64,000 nucleotides of DNA, taken from the NCBI GenBank assembly GCA_029717555.1, contig JAMDHS010000047.1, positions 1 through 64,000 on the forward strand, given 5' to 3'. The notes under the pieces are model-generated. The model was not told the DNA's origin. It ran no database searches and saw only the letters and a list, made by a program, of their open reading frames with translations. The DNA is from Peribolospora baueri (Eukaryota; Basidiomycota; Peribolosporomycetes; Peribolosporales; Peribolosporaceae). The translations under genes were made by a program, and so were the position numbers. This document shows, piece by piece, positions 47,329 through 58,860 of the stretch. Position 1 is the stretch's first letter, and each line of letters opens with the position of its first letter.

Positions 47329-48605
47329 ATGGCGACCAAACAGAGAAGACCCGGCCAGGCCGATATCAAGCTCATTGGCGCTACGTTGTGAGCTGTCCAT
47401 TCTTTCGGGGGCCGTGCGACCCCATAAGCAGGCCAGGACCCAACGCTCCCCGTCTTTCTTCTCCCCTCCCATAGGCCTCGCACGGGCACGCTGTCGATGA
47501 AGACGGCCCTCGAGAGGCTCGGTTTGCCCACCCACCACATGTGAGAGCTCTATTCCACAGTCCCTTTATCCTTGTTTGTTTTTCCCACTCCCTGCCGCTT
47601 GCTTCAACCTGACCCTCAACCTCACCGCATGACATGACGCCCCACGCCTACGGGCCCCACCTCCTCAGGATCGATGTCCTGCAGCACCCGGAAACAATCG
47701 ACGTCTGGCGTAAGGCGCAGCGGCAAGGCCTCTCGTCGGAGGAGTGGGACGAGCTGCTCAAGGGTTACAAGGCGATCGTCGATGCGCCCGGCGTGAGTCG
47801 CGGCGGTCGCGTTTTGCAGAGGAGAGATGTATATGTTTGACCCCGGTCTCCACCCGTTTCGCCTCCCTCGGTCCCCTCACCTTCTCTCGCGCGCGCGTAG
47901 TGCGTCTTTGTCAAGCAGCTAGCGGACGTATACCCGGACGCCAAGGTCCTCGTGACCACCAGGGATCCGGACGCATGGTGCAGGAGCACGTACAACGTGA
48001 GCATCGCGTCGTCGCCTTCCTTCTACAGACCTTGCCCGACCGCGCGCCATCATCCTTGGGAAGGAAAGCTGAATTAGCCCGCTCGCACCGCACCGGCCGC
48101 CCAGACGGTCCTTGCCCCCCGAGAGAACCAAGGCTCCAATTGGCTGGATCAGTGGCTGCTCATGAACTTTAGTCCCCTCTGGTCCAAATTCATCCCATGG
48201 ACCAAAGAGGTCATTTTCGGCCCAACTGGATATACCAAGGGCGAGAAGCTAGTCCCCGAGCACTTGCCCCGGTACGTGGAGGACATGCTGGCCTTTTTTG
48301 AGAAGAGGGGAGAGTCGGATCGCGTGCTGGTGTACGTTCTCGAAGAGGGCAAGGGATGGGACGCCATCTGTCCTTTCCTCGGCGTGCCGCGGCCGCCGGC
48401 GGATGTGCCATGGCCCCACGTGAACGCGACGGCTCCGGCCGCGCCTAACGTGAGCAAATTCGGAGACACACTCAAAGACGGCGGCGTCTCATCGCCGAAA
48501 GAGGAGGTGGCCAGGCTGAAGCGCAATTTTGCGCTCATCCTCGGCGTTGGCGTCGTTGCCCTATCCGTGGCCGCTAGGTTCGCGCTGGTCGCCCGCAAGG
48601 GTTGA
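47329..48605 (+). CDS. P-loop sulfotransferase-like protein with C-terminal membrane anchor
   Basis: Exons 47329-47387, 47475-47540, 47669-47792, 47901-47996 and 48105-48605, 281 residues. IKLIGATLPRTGTLSMKTAL is the 5'-PSB (P-loop-like) motif of the Sulfotransfer_4 family. VLVTTRDPDAWCRSTYN is the 3'-phosphate-binding region. FFEKRGESDRVLVYVLEEG, WDAICPFLGVPRP and PWPHVN are also typical of the family. The last 25 residues (LILGVGVVALSVAARFAL then VARKG) form a single membrane helix with a short basic tail, so the protein is probably tail-anchored. Family members are abundant in fungi and mostly uncharacterised, so transfer of sulfate from PAPS is expected but unproven. Four of five exons are shorter than 125 bases. 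Confidence 0.85.
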
Positions 48606-48837
48606 GGGGAGAGCGGACAGTCGACTGCGCGAAATATCTTTTCGATCACGTCACGAATGAATGCAAGACGGAGCTGGCATGTCTTCTCACCTGTTCATTG
48701 CACTTTGGCTCTTGCCTTCTTTCTTCGTCTGTGCTCGTTCCCCGTATAGTCTTTTCTCTCCCTTTTCGTGTATACTCTCGCCGGCCGAGGTCTCGGTCGT
48801 CAAACGCGTCAAGGTTCGTGGGTGGGGGAAATCGTAG

Positions 48838-49651
48838 CTACGAACCGTCATCGGTCCTCATCGCGCCCCGACCCCCGATTTCGCGCCCGAGCACCTCGCC
48901 GAGCCTCTTCTCCAACAACAGCACCACCTTGGATCCTTCGGGAGTGAGCGACGAACCGGGCTGGAAGAGATGCGGCGGGAGGTCGAGAGAGAGGAAGAGC
49001 TGAGAGATGGATAATCGACGGCCTGTGTGCGCGCGCGGGCGGCCGAAGTGGACGGGAGGGAATGGAATAGGGAGAGATAGAAGGACATGTTAGCGCCAAC
49101 CAAACGTATGCAAGAGAGAGAGAGAGACAGAGAACTCACAGAGACGCTGAGACATGGGCAGCGCGACGTCCGCTGGCGTTCGGAACAACGACGTGCCCGT
49201 TACGGCGGCGGCGGGCGTGGACGCGTCCTGGACAGACAGACGAATGGGGATGAGCAAGATAAAGGAAGGAGAAAAAGAGACGTCAGCGGACGGGGCTCGC
49301 ACAGGACTAGAAGCCGAGCCCACTCACGCCGACTCTCGGCCGGGCCACCATAGACACGGCCCATTCGTCAGCGAGGCGAGCGGAGATGGGAGCAGCGGCC
49401 TCCCGTCCGTCCGCCTCGTCTCCGCTCGCCTCCTCTTCTTCCTCGGACCGCAAAGCCTTTCGCCAATCCGACACGCCGGCCCACACCATCGCCCACCGCT
49501 TCGTCTCGGTCTCCGTCGTCGTCACGCTCACGTCGAACGCCGGTTGGGACGGGTCGTCGGACGGGACGTGGAACGCTCTGGTCACGAGCACGGGGTGCGG
49601 CCTAGCATCGTCGTCGTCGTCGTTGGACCGGGCCTGAACGGAAGCGGACAT
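48838..49651 (-). CDS. Proteasome assembly chaperone 4 (PAC4/PSMG4)-like
   Basis: Exons 49651-49328, 49227-49140 and 49022-48838, 198 residues. The pattern RAFHVP, RWAMVWAG, LADEWAVSMVARP, TGTSLFRTPADVALPMSQRL, then QLFLSLDLPP and VVLLLEKRLGEVL follows PAC4: a strand pair, a helix and the conserved V-F-x-S-x-(N/D)-L strand. Other acceptors nearer the conserved strand break the frame; the CACAG at 49023-49027 keeps it and supplies the connecting residues. PAC3-PAC4 heterodimers help build the alpha ring of the 20S proteasome. An acidic insert (EEEEEASGDEAD) lies between the first two conserved parts. Sequence conservation in this family is low, so the call is probable, not certain. Confidence 0.7.
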
Positions 49652-50312
49652 CCTGCCTTGCCTTCTCCGCCTCAGGGATCAGGGACGTCGGGCGCGATAT
49701 CAAGGCCAACGTCGACGACGCAAAGATCGATTTCGATGCGAACGAGCCACGGCGATCGACGCGCACATGGCCCGCCGCAGCACTCAACGCCGGCGGACCC
49801 GCACCGCGCACTAGGAAAGAAATGGAAGGTGGAATATGAACCGCTCGACAATTATGTCGGGAACGAGTAGCGAACAGCACAGCACCAAACCCGGAACGAG
49901 AAGAATCGGAAATCGGAAAGGGGGGACACGGACTACGAACTGAGAGGTGGTGGAGACAGAGTGGGAGAGAGCCACTGACAAAGAGTCGGGACAGTCCGTC
50001 TTCTACGAGAACTAGGGCTACAGAGGCGCGCAGCTGAGCGAACGAGCGGGGCACCGCAAGGGAGGCGAGTGTGTGTGGGGGGGGGGGGGAGAGCGACAAG
50101 ACAGCGGTTGGTGGAAGCGCGAAAGGAAGCATCCGGAAGAGCCCTATGTACAGGACGGGGGACGAGAACCTCTTTCATTGTTGCGGCGCTGTATTGCCCA
50201 TCGCGTTCATCGAGTTGAGCGAGGCGGCCCTACCAGGTGTCGAACGAAGGATGAGAAACGCGGTTTCCAACGACAGAGAAACGAGAACAAAAAAGTCAAT
50301 GGAAAGGAAGAC
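49652..50312. other. Intergenic between two minus-strand genes
   Basis: About 660 bases including a G-homopolymer of 12 or so at 50078-50089. The interval holds the promoter of the PAC4-like gene. No other feature was recognised. Confidence 0.45.
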
Positions 50313-53300
50313 TCACCAATCGTCTAAATCGAGTAGGGAAGGCGGCCAAAAGTTGGACAGGAACTCGCCCTCGCCGTTCACGCCCTCTTCCACGCCCGCT
50401 CCCGCTTGGCCTTGGCCGGCCTGTGGCACATTTTGCGATTGGGAGGGTGGGAACATGTGGGCCATCGCGGCCGACGAGTCCGACATGGAGGGAATAAACG
50501 TCTCCGATTCAGCCATCAGCGCCGTCGATCCATCCGCCGACAGACCAAAGCCGGACATGTTGTACATGTCCCCGAAGCCGTTGGGGACGGGCCCGACGGC
50601 GAAGACGGGCGCTTGCATGTGAGCCTGCCGCCCCTGTCCGTGCAGTGGATTCGGCGGGACCGACTGTTGGCCCGACTGGTGCTCCGGGGTGAGTGGTGGG
50701 ATGAGCGACGCAGAGGTATCGGAAGGTCCTCCGCCGGCGGCCGAAGGGGCGCTCATCGACGAAGACGTGGACCGGCCCGTCTTGGGGCTCGAGTCGGACG
50801 AGAAAGCGGAGGTGGCGGCCAGGTCGGCGGTGTTGAAGGGCAGGGGTACGACGCGCGATGTCGAGGGTCGACTCCCTCCTCCCCCTCCTCCTCCTCCTCG
50901 GCGGGACGGCTTGGCGGTCACCTTGCGTCCGCCGCTCGCCGAGGAACCGGCGGGCGAGTCGCCGGGTGCGCTGGTGTTGGGAGACTCGGACACGTCATCC
51001 TCCTCACGCTCGCGCTTGACGCCGTGATGCTCCGCGCGGGGAGGCATGGGCACTTCGCAGAGCTCGGCGAGCTTGGAGAGGACATCGTGGCACTTTCCGG
51101 CTATTTGGAAGCTGTGTCGGCGGGACGACGAGCCAGGCGAGCGGGTTAGGCGCAAGAAAAGGCGAGAGACGAAGCAGGCAAAAAAAGTCAGCGACGACCG
51201 GCCTCGAGAAAAATGGGTGAAAAAGACGACGAATGGATGGATGGAGAGCTCACCGGTCTTCAAACTCCTCCAACACCTTGATGCACTTGGTCACATCCCC
51301 CATCGCGCTCGGCGAAGGGTTCACGCCCGACTTTTTAGCGCCCCATATGTTGAGCATGAGCATGCAGGCGGCTTGAAAGGCCTGGAAGAGAAAGTCAGGC
51401 TGACTGAAGAGGAGGAGTTTGCGTTTGCGGAGGTTGTCGCAGACGTGGGCCGTCGAGCGAGCCGCGTTGGTGCAGATGGCAAGAGAAGGGAAATTGAGCG
51501 GCGAGGGCTTCTTGGGGCTAGGAATGAAGGGCCGATGGATGAAGACCTGCAACATGTAATACTGAGAATAAAGCTCAGAAGAGTCGGACAGGATCACGTC
51601 GTCGGGATGCTCCGCTCGGTACTTGAGGTGTTCCGGCACCGAGTCGAGCCACGCGTTGACCGCCGAGTCGAGCTCTGCGACGATGAACTGGTCCCAATGT
51701 CTGCGTCGCCAGCAAGGCGCGAGAACGGGAAGTGGAGAAGTGAGCGGGGAAAGGTGCGAAAGCGGCGCCGGCGCGGACACTCACGGTCCCGTAAAACCGC
51801 GAATGGCCTTGGCCTTGTCGATAGCATAGATGGTACGCAGAGTCCTTCCAAGGATCTGCAACAGCCGGACGAGGCAGATGAACGTGGCTATCCGGGCCGG
51901 CTTGCCCGGCGGCTGGACAAACTTGCCGTCGACGGGGTTGTCGAGGTAGTCGTCGTCGACCTCCACGGGTAGTTCGATGTCGAAGCTGGGGGATTTCAAG
52001 TGAGCAACCGGTGAGCTGGCGGGAGGAAACAAAACAAAAACTAAAGTCGCTACTCACTCCTCGTCTTGGATACACATGGGACGGCCGAGGCCTGCGCTTA
52101 ATCTCCTACGCGCATGGAGGGGAGACGAAAAGGTGAGCGCCAGCTCGACGATGACTAACTCTCCATCGTCGCGGGAGAAGAGACGCACCTGTCAAGAACG
52201 TAGAGACACCAAAAGATGCGTTTCCTCATCTCGTACTCGAACGGGGTGATGGCCATCTTCTTGCTCGCCTTGCGGTGCATTCCCGCGTCCTGAAGGATGC
52301 GCATGGCGATGCCGGTGATGGCCCATGCGAAGGCTGGCGAGGAGGGCAGGAACATGAGGAAGACGGATGCGATGACCATGAATTGGAGGGAGGGGATGGT
52401 AGGATACATGAACAGCGACATGCCGCGCATATTGATTTTCCTGTGGGGCGGCAAAATAAAAAAAAGGGATGACCAAAAGCGGACCGACGGTGACAACGAG
52501 CGAGGGGCCCGGCGACGGTCAACGGACGACGGGTGGCTCACCTCGTCTCCATCAAGAACTTAACACCAGCAGAATGCTTAAGCTTATCATCCGGCGAGGC
52601 CAAAACACGAGGATCGTCGGAGTACCGACTAGCGAGGGCAAAGACAGAAAAGGCGACCATGGCGAACGACGACTTGCGACGCTTTTCGTCGTTCCTCCAG
52701 TCGCGCAAAAAGGTAGGCCGGTGAAGGACAGGCATGAGAGGGTGGCAGCGTTGGAAGTAGATGTCGATCAACGACTCTGCCAAATCTTCGGCCGGCCACT
52801 CTGGCTCCGAATACGGTTGTTCGGGACAATCGAGATCGGTCAAGGGAAAACTCGACGTCGCCCAGAACTCGGGTCGGGCGGCGGAGGCGAAGACGGAGCC
52901 GTCGACGGACTCTGGCGCGGAGAGCTGCTCGAGCTGTTTGATGAGTCGGTAGCCGCTCGACTTGCCGACGTAATGGCGGCCCGGCGTGGGCGGCTCGCCT
53001 GGGCCTCCCTGGACGTGGACGCCGGCGATCTTCTCCGTCACGAAATCCAACTCGTCCTCCGAGTCGGATACTTGGGACATCGAGGCGGAGCGCGAGTGAG
53101 CGTCTGGGTAGGAGAGGTCGTCGCAGAAGCCGCGCATCAACCGTTGCGACGGCTCAAGGCTGGCGGCTGCGCCATCCGTGCCGGTGACGAAGGTGGAAGG
53201 GTCGTCGTCTCGGCTGACGGGCTTGCCGACATTTTCCGTAAAATCGACGCCGGGGGCGAGGGAGGCGAGCAAGTGCTCCATGCGCTCCATTCGAGCTTCG

Positions 53301-53484
53301 AGGGCGTCGACGTAGCTGTAGGAAGGAGAGTGTATGAAGGAGGAGAGTCAAGGTGAGCGGGAAGGTTGGCAAGGGGGAGGCAATCGACGGCGATGCGGAA
53401 GAGGGGAGGCGCACCCTTTAGGGGGCGTCCGCTTCTTGGCGGCGTCGACGAAAGTGCATTCGTGACCGTACGCCGAGCTGAACG

Positions 53485-53520
<36 letters not shown>

Positions 53521-54235
53521 GATCAGCAAGGCAACCACGAAAAAGAGGATGACGGGCGGGACTGACCAATTGGAGCACTTCTCCCTATTGGGATAAACAC
53601 CAAAGTCGCATCTGATCTTCTTCTTTCGGCAGACCTGCGTGGGGGAAGGGGATTAGATAAGGAGAGGTGAAAGGGAGACGATTTGCAACGACAACGGCAC
53701 TCACGTCACATGCCCTGAGAACCCTCCTCCTCTTACTCTTCTCTCCCGCTTCGCCCGCCGTCCCGTCCTCAACGGCGGCAGCGGCGGCGGCCTGGGCCGC
53801 CGAGGAGGAAGAAGCGGACGGCGGCGGCGGTCCATGGGGCGGACCTTGACCTTGACCTTGACCTTGACCGAGTGAGCCACCACCGTCCGGGCCAGTTCCA
53901 TTAGTCGCGATAAGTCCAGCAAAGAACTCGCGAGCCTGTGCATCGGAAGGGGGTCCATTAGCGAGGTAGGCCTGGAGGGTGTCTGGGTAGGATGTGAAAG
54001 TGCCTTCTGTCATGTTTATCGATGAGGAAGGGGGTTTGTTAGCGGCGGCGGCGGCGGTAGAGGAGGGCCCGGCTTGGGCGGCGGAAGAGGAGGCGGAGGC
54101 TTGTCGCGAGTGAGGGTGGAAGAGCCGCTGGTTGTGGTTGTGGTGCTGGTGCTGGTGCTGGCTGGCGAAGGCGCCGGCCTGGAGGAAGGGGGACGCGGGG
54201 ACGAATGGGTCGCGGTAAGGTGTGCCGCCGGCCAT
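50313..54235 (-). CDS. Zn2Cys6 transcription factor with fungal-specific domain
   Basis: Nine exons: 54235-53705, 53634-53567, 53477-53415, 53315-52542, 52440-52189, 52105-52058, 51985-51785, 51700-51254 and 51111-50313, about 1060 residues. The zinc cluster is assembled from three exons: RACD-VCRKKKIRCDFGVYP then KCSNC-SAYGHECTF, giving CX2CX6C and CX2CX6C. A short coiled coil follows (DALEARMERMEHLLA). The fungal-specific transcription factor domain lies mid-protein: DIYFQRCHPLMPVLHRPTF, ITGIAMRILQDAGMHRK, KRIFWCLYVLDRRLS and GRPMCIQDEDFDIELP. The first 170 residues are Gln/His/Ala-rich, with a GQGQGQGQG run. The last 250 are disordered. Binding site and regulon are unknown. A 2 kb intergenic region upstream suggests complex regulation. 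Confidence 0.92.
53485..53513 (+). repeat. (GA)n microsatellite in an intron
   Basis: A GA dinucleotide run inside intron 2 of the Zn2Cys6 gene. On the coding strand it forms the CT-rich tract just before the acceptor. Confidence 0.85.
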
Positions 54236-56424
54236 GGCGGTGACAGTGGTGACGGTGACGGTGGTTGACGATGGAAACGGAACGGTGCCAGTGTATTATT
54301 AGGACGAGACGATGGCCGTGTATTATTAGGGGCCGGAGGGAGATCGACGATCGCGAAGAGTTAAACGGTCGGTCGGTTGGAGTCGGAGATTGCGTGGAAG
54401 TGGAGCGTCGAGTCGAGCGCGTGCCTGGCTGGGCCGACGACGTTCCTGGGCCCCGTGTCGAATTGCGGGCGGCCCTCGAGGGAGGAGAGGACGACGGACG
54501 GCGATGGGCTGGTCAGGAAGACGGAGGGTAGAAGGGAGAGAAAGAAGTGGACGGGATCGTTGGGCCGCGGAAAGAAGCCGAGCTCGGCCGAGAAAGGCAG
54601 GAGGGGCCTTTCTCGCCTTCTTTCCTTGTGTTACTGACGAGTGGATGGCAGGGTGAGGACGAAGTGGTGGGCTTCTGGTAGGGAGATGGGAAGACGTAAC
54701 GCGATAACGAGGACGGGAGGCGCAAGATAGGAAGGACGGAGGGCGTAGAAGACGTGGGATCGACGGTGGCCGCGCTGGTTGCACAGGTGGTGGGGGCCGA
54801 CGAGAAGGGACGGTGGGCGGCGGGGGTGAGGGTGGTGGTGATCGTCGCGGTGGTCGTCGTCGACGGCGAAAGGAAAGACGGCGGATGGAGGTGGGAGAGG
54901 GCAAGGCAAAGAGGCGGCAAATGAGATGTGCGGATCGATGGATGATGATGGGATGAGATGGAATGATGATCTGATTTGTACGACCTTTGATTTGTACGAC
55001 CTTTACGACACGCCCTCCGACGTCCCACTCGAGTACAAGCGCTTGGCAGAAGGGCAGGCTGGCCAGCAAGCAGATCGACGACCACGACGGCTTCTTCGGC
55101 TCGTCGTCGTCAGAGCACACCGCACACATGTTTCCGTCGCAGCTTAGGACGGGGAGGAGGACGACTTGTTGGCGTACTCCTTCGTGTTTTTGGCCTGTCC
55201 CTGAACCGCTCGTCTGTCTTTGCATAGCACAGCCGCTACCTCGCCTCGCCCGCGCGGCGCACCCCATCGCCCATCGCCCATCGCTCATCGCCCATCAACC
55301 ACGACGCCGGCCGAGCCGGGAGGGACACGTAAGCGGAGGTGAGCTTAGCGCTATGTAAGACTAGACTGGCAACGCACGCGCGCCCTTCGGCGCCGCCGCC
55401 GTCTTCTTCGCCTCGTCGTCGGCCGCCGTCTTCACCCGTCGCCCGTTGTTCCACCTTGGCGTCCCCGATTCGTCCTCCGTCCGTCCATCCGTCTCCTGCC
55501 AGCCCTGCCGCCTGCCTACACAGGCGGTGAGACGCTTATTAGACTCGGCAGGCTCGTGGATAACACCGTGTCTTATCTTGTCTTGTCTTGCTCGTCTAGC
55601 CAGCCCAGCCCGCCACACACCGCTCCGAGTGGATACGAGTCGGGCGTTGCGAAGGAGGTAGAGGTAGACGCCCTCCTTCTCCCTTCCCTGTCCATCTCAT
55701 CATCTGGAGAACGTCTTGTGATGAAGCGACAGCACGACCTCTCCCGTTACACAGACAGCGCCGGTGCGACCCCCCAGACCGGCCGAGCGCTGCGGTCTGT
55801 GTATAGTGAGCAGTGACCAGTGCCCTCCGCACAACCTTCCTTCCCCTCGCCCTCGCTTTCGGGGCCGTTCACATAGATCGTCCGTACGGAACTCGGTCGA
55901 TGCCGTATATCCGTCCATCTCACATGGCTACTCACCCCAGAAACTTTACATTCCTTTCTCTCCTTCCATCCCCTCTTCGCTCGCAGATCGTTTTATCTCC
56001 TTCCATCCCCTATTCCCTCATAGATCCTTACAACCGAACCCACGTCCACCCGTACGGCCGAGTAACGAACGGGCACGGCCGAAAGAAAAACCTCCAAGCC
56101 CGCCTCGCCTCGGGTCGATATCGATATCGCCGTCGTTGTCCGACGCTCCCTCACGTCGGTACCAGTACCAGTGCTGCCTCACTCGCTGCCCGCCGGACCG
56201 ATGACGATGACGTGCTCCATATCATGTCGATCCACATGTCTGTTCGTCGGTCGGTGTTGTCTCGACAAGACAGTCCATCTATCCATCTATCTGCAACGAC
56301 GCCCACCTAGCGTGCTCTTTTCTCGCGTGCGCTCGCTCGCCATGGAAAGGAGTCCCTGCGCGTTCGCTCGGCGATTGTCGGGGCGTACTCGGCCGTACTT
56401 TCCCACCTTCCGTCCTGGGCCAAC
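54236..56424. promoter_or_regulatory. 2.2 kb upstream region of the Zn2Cys6 gene
   Basis: No gene was recognised. Short direct repeats occur: TGTATTATTAGG twice (54290-54302 and 54319-54331), GATTTGTACGACCTTT twice (54972-55004) and CGCCCATCG several times (55269-55296). They could be regulatory sites or simple duplications. Long frames on the minus strand (for example 55288-54326) are Pro/Ser/Arg-rich shadows. Confidence 0.4.
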
Positions 56425-58154
56425 CGGGCCCCAGTAGCTCGCTGAAGCTTTGGCCGTCCAGCCAAAGATGAACAGGCTGATGGGCGGGATCCGGCAACCC
56501 AAAAGGGCGATTTCGAGGCGCGTCTCGGGCACCAAGGTGCCGGTACGTACGAAGCAGGGCAGGACGACGTAGCGTTGGTAGCACGCGTAGAAGATGTACG
56601 CCAAGACGCCGGAGACGAGGAGAGAGAGGAAGGGAAGACCTTGTTCGCCCAGGTTGAAGTGGAACTGATCGACGAACACTAGGGGGAAGGCCTCGAACCA
56701 GACTGCGCCCGAAGGAAGGGAACGAAGCCAGCCAGCTCCGGTCAGTCGCCGAGCGCGGCTCGATCAGATAAGATAGATGACTCACCGTAAAAGATATGCG
56801 AGACCGATGTAGAGGTTAGCAAAGAAGACGGCAGGCTCAAGGGCGAGTTGTATCGGACGGAGAAGGGCCTCGAACAGGGCCGATGAGGTGGAGACGTTGG
56901 ACTGCTTGAGTTCGCCCTCGGTCACGTACCGCTTGTCTCTCGCGCGCTTGCGAATGCGCTGGGCGCGTCTGTGGAGGATGGTAGGGCCAAAGGTCTCGGG
57001 AAGGACGAAGAGGAGGACGAGGAGGGCGAGGCCGGAGATCATCAACATGATCCAAAGCGTTCAGCGCCAGCCGACGTTCATCGCTGCGAAGCCGCCCATG
57101 ACGGGTCCCAAAACGGGTCCCATGACGGCCGCGCATGCCCACAGACCGACGACTGAAAGGGGTTAGAAAGGCGAGGACGCGAAGACGAGTTGAGCGCTCC
57201 TTCCATTTATTATTATTATTACGGGGGTGCCAGCTCACCGTAAGGAACCTGTATGGAAGACCAGATGTCTTGGATCGAAGCTCCGCAGATGGACAGGGCG
57301 GGGGAGCCAAAGAATCCGCTGAGGAAGCGCATGGCCATGAGCGTGCTGTAGTTCTTGGAGAGCGCGGCGGGGATCTGGACGGCGACGAAGATGGCGAGGG
57401 TGGTGACGTAGAGGACGTTGCGGCCGAGGGGGAGCTCGCTGAGCGGGGAAAAGACCATGGGCGAGATGGCATTGCCGAGCACGAACAGGCTCAGACCGAG
57501 CTCGGCCTTGGTGAGCGAGACGTTGAACCCTTCTATACGCCTGGGATGGAGGAAGTGTATATCGCCGAGCCTATGTATATGGAAAACGTCTGCGCGACGG
57601 AAAAGAAGAGGATGGGAACGGTGAGTCCGCGCGTGTCCTTCACAGACGGCAGACATGCAAGCTCACCAAAAGACATATGCCCGCGCTGACGATGCACTTT
57701 TGGAGGAACGACCAGTTCTGTGGGTTGTCCGGATCATCGTCGCCATACCTGCCGACGATCATCGGTTCGAAATCGTCATCGACAACGGTGGAACAGGTCG
57801 GCTCTGGAGACGAGGCGGCTTTGCTTTCTCGTCGACCTCGTCCGCCTTCTCCCCTTGCTCTTTCGCGTCTTTGCAGGCCTCGACGTCGACGTCGACGACA
57901 GAGTTGGCGGCCGTGCCGAGAGCGGTGCTCAGGCCGGTCGCAGGCGGAGGTACGTGAATGGGGTACGCACGCGAAACCGATGCCTCCTCGTCGTCGTCTC
58001 GAGCGTCCCGCGCGGGCTTCAAAGTGGGCCTCGCAAAGAGGTGCGCCGCCGGGACTTGCCAGTCGGGCTTCTGTTCCGGGTATGGCAAGATGCGGCCACG
58101 GGAGACCCAGTTAAGGAGCTGACCAACGGTCGATTCGCGGAAGAGGTCCGTCAT
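56425..58154 (-). pseudogene. Decayed MFS drug/polyamine transporter (Flr1/Tpo type), 5' part
   Basis: The start MTDLFRESTVGQLLNW and LPYPEQKPDWQVP are the N-terminal signature of fungal Flr1/Tpo-type DHA1 transporters. After a probable intron (GTGCGT donor near 57976), DDDPDNPQNWS leads into the first membrane helix, then TFSIYIGSAIYTSSIPG. Helices follow as GLSLFVLGNAISPM, AMRFLSGFFGSPALS, AAVMGPVLGPVMGG and, at the end, ISLFIFGWTAKAS. Three defects are seen: a one-base frameshift near 57540 (SIPGV to IEGFNVS), a TGA at 57063-57061 in place of the Trp expected in GWRWTLWI, and a frame mismatch at the splice near 56786. Homology stops at about 56425, so the last four or so helices are missing here. 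One frameshift could be a base error, but several together indicate a pseudogene. Confidence 0.78.
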
Positions 58155-58323
58155 GGGCCTGGTCGAGACGGATGGAGGCAAGGTCTGGTGGGGGCGTTCC
58201 GACCGGGCGTTGCGACCTAAGGGACGAGGGGTCGGGTCAGGACAAGCGCGTGCCATGTGCTCTTTATTATACCTGCGCGGGCCTGGTCTGGCCTGGCGAG
58301 GGTGAAGGAAAGCTGTCGGAGCG

Positions 58324-58349
58324 AAAAAAAAAAAAAAAAAAAAAAAAAA
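58324..58349 (+). repeat. A homopolymer (26 bases)
   Basis: An unbroken run of A's lying at the junction between the two oppositely oriented parts of the MFS pseudogene. Confidence 0.9.
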
Positions 58350-58354
58350 CGCAG

Positions 58355-58637
58355 GAGCGATGATCACCAACCCGGACTACGCGGCGAGCGTGCTGGCCTC
58401 CAACACCCTCGTCCGCTCCGTCTTCGGAGCCGCCTTCCCCCCTTCTTCGCCCGCGCCATGTACGACAAGCTCGGCATCGCCGGAGGATGCTCTCTCCTCG
58501 CCGGCCTCAGCATCTTTATGATCCCCTTCCTCTACGCCCTCTACCGGACCGGCGCCCGACTCCGCTCTTGGTCCAAGTACGCCACGGCGTTGAAACCTGC
58601 ACTCATTCCGCTAGACTTAGATGTAGATGATATATAG
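58355..58637 (+). pseudogene. Inverted C-terminal exon of an MFS transporter
   Basis: Directly after a CAG acceptor-like site, this + strand segment reads NPDYAASVLASNTLVRS then VFGAAFP. After a one-base shift in a run of C's (58437-58442) it continues with ARAMYDKLGIAGGCSLLAG, IFMIPFLYALYRTGARLRS and WSKYA. These are the last two helices and the cytoplasmic tail of a Flr1/Tpo-type transporter, the piece absent from the minus-strand copy next to it. The frame ends at a TAG at 58635-58637. The simplest view is that an inversion split one gene. A fragment of a second transporter is also possible. Confidence 0.75.
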
Positions 58638-58792
58638 ATATAGATATATGACTTGGGAGACGAACGTCACCATCGCGTTCGATTTGCAGCGGGGAGCATC
58701 TCTATCTGACGTTTTTTTCCTTTCCCGTCCGCTTCCCCCCTTCCTACGTACAAGTCGAAACCGAAATCGGGACCCTCCCTCCCTAGCTAGCC

Positions 58793-58849
58793 CTTCCTTC
58801 CTTCCTTCCTTCCTTCCTTCCTTCCTTCCTTCCTTCCTTCCTTCCTTCC
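58793..58849 (+). repeat. (CCTT)n microsatellite
   Basis: About 14 tandem CCTT units just beyond the stop codon of the citrate synthase gene, between it and the MFS fragment. Confidence 0.92.
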
Positions 58850-58860
58850 CTCTTTCCCCC

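Noticed and set aside
52469-53356. 295-residue open frame on the + strand
   Set aside because: It is antisense to the Zn2Cys6 transcription factor, whose conserved domains are on the minus strand.
53843-53874. CRISPR-like or telomere-like tandem repeat (CTTGAC units)
   Set aside because: Units are six bases and code the GQGQGQGQG run of the transcription factor.
57759-57976. Continuous coding through DVEACKDAKEQGEK in the MFS gene
   Set aside because: It looks coding but ends in a stop out of frame with DPDNPQNWS. A GTGCGT donor and CAG acceptor remove it in phase, so it was not counted as a further frameshift.
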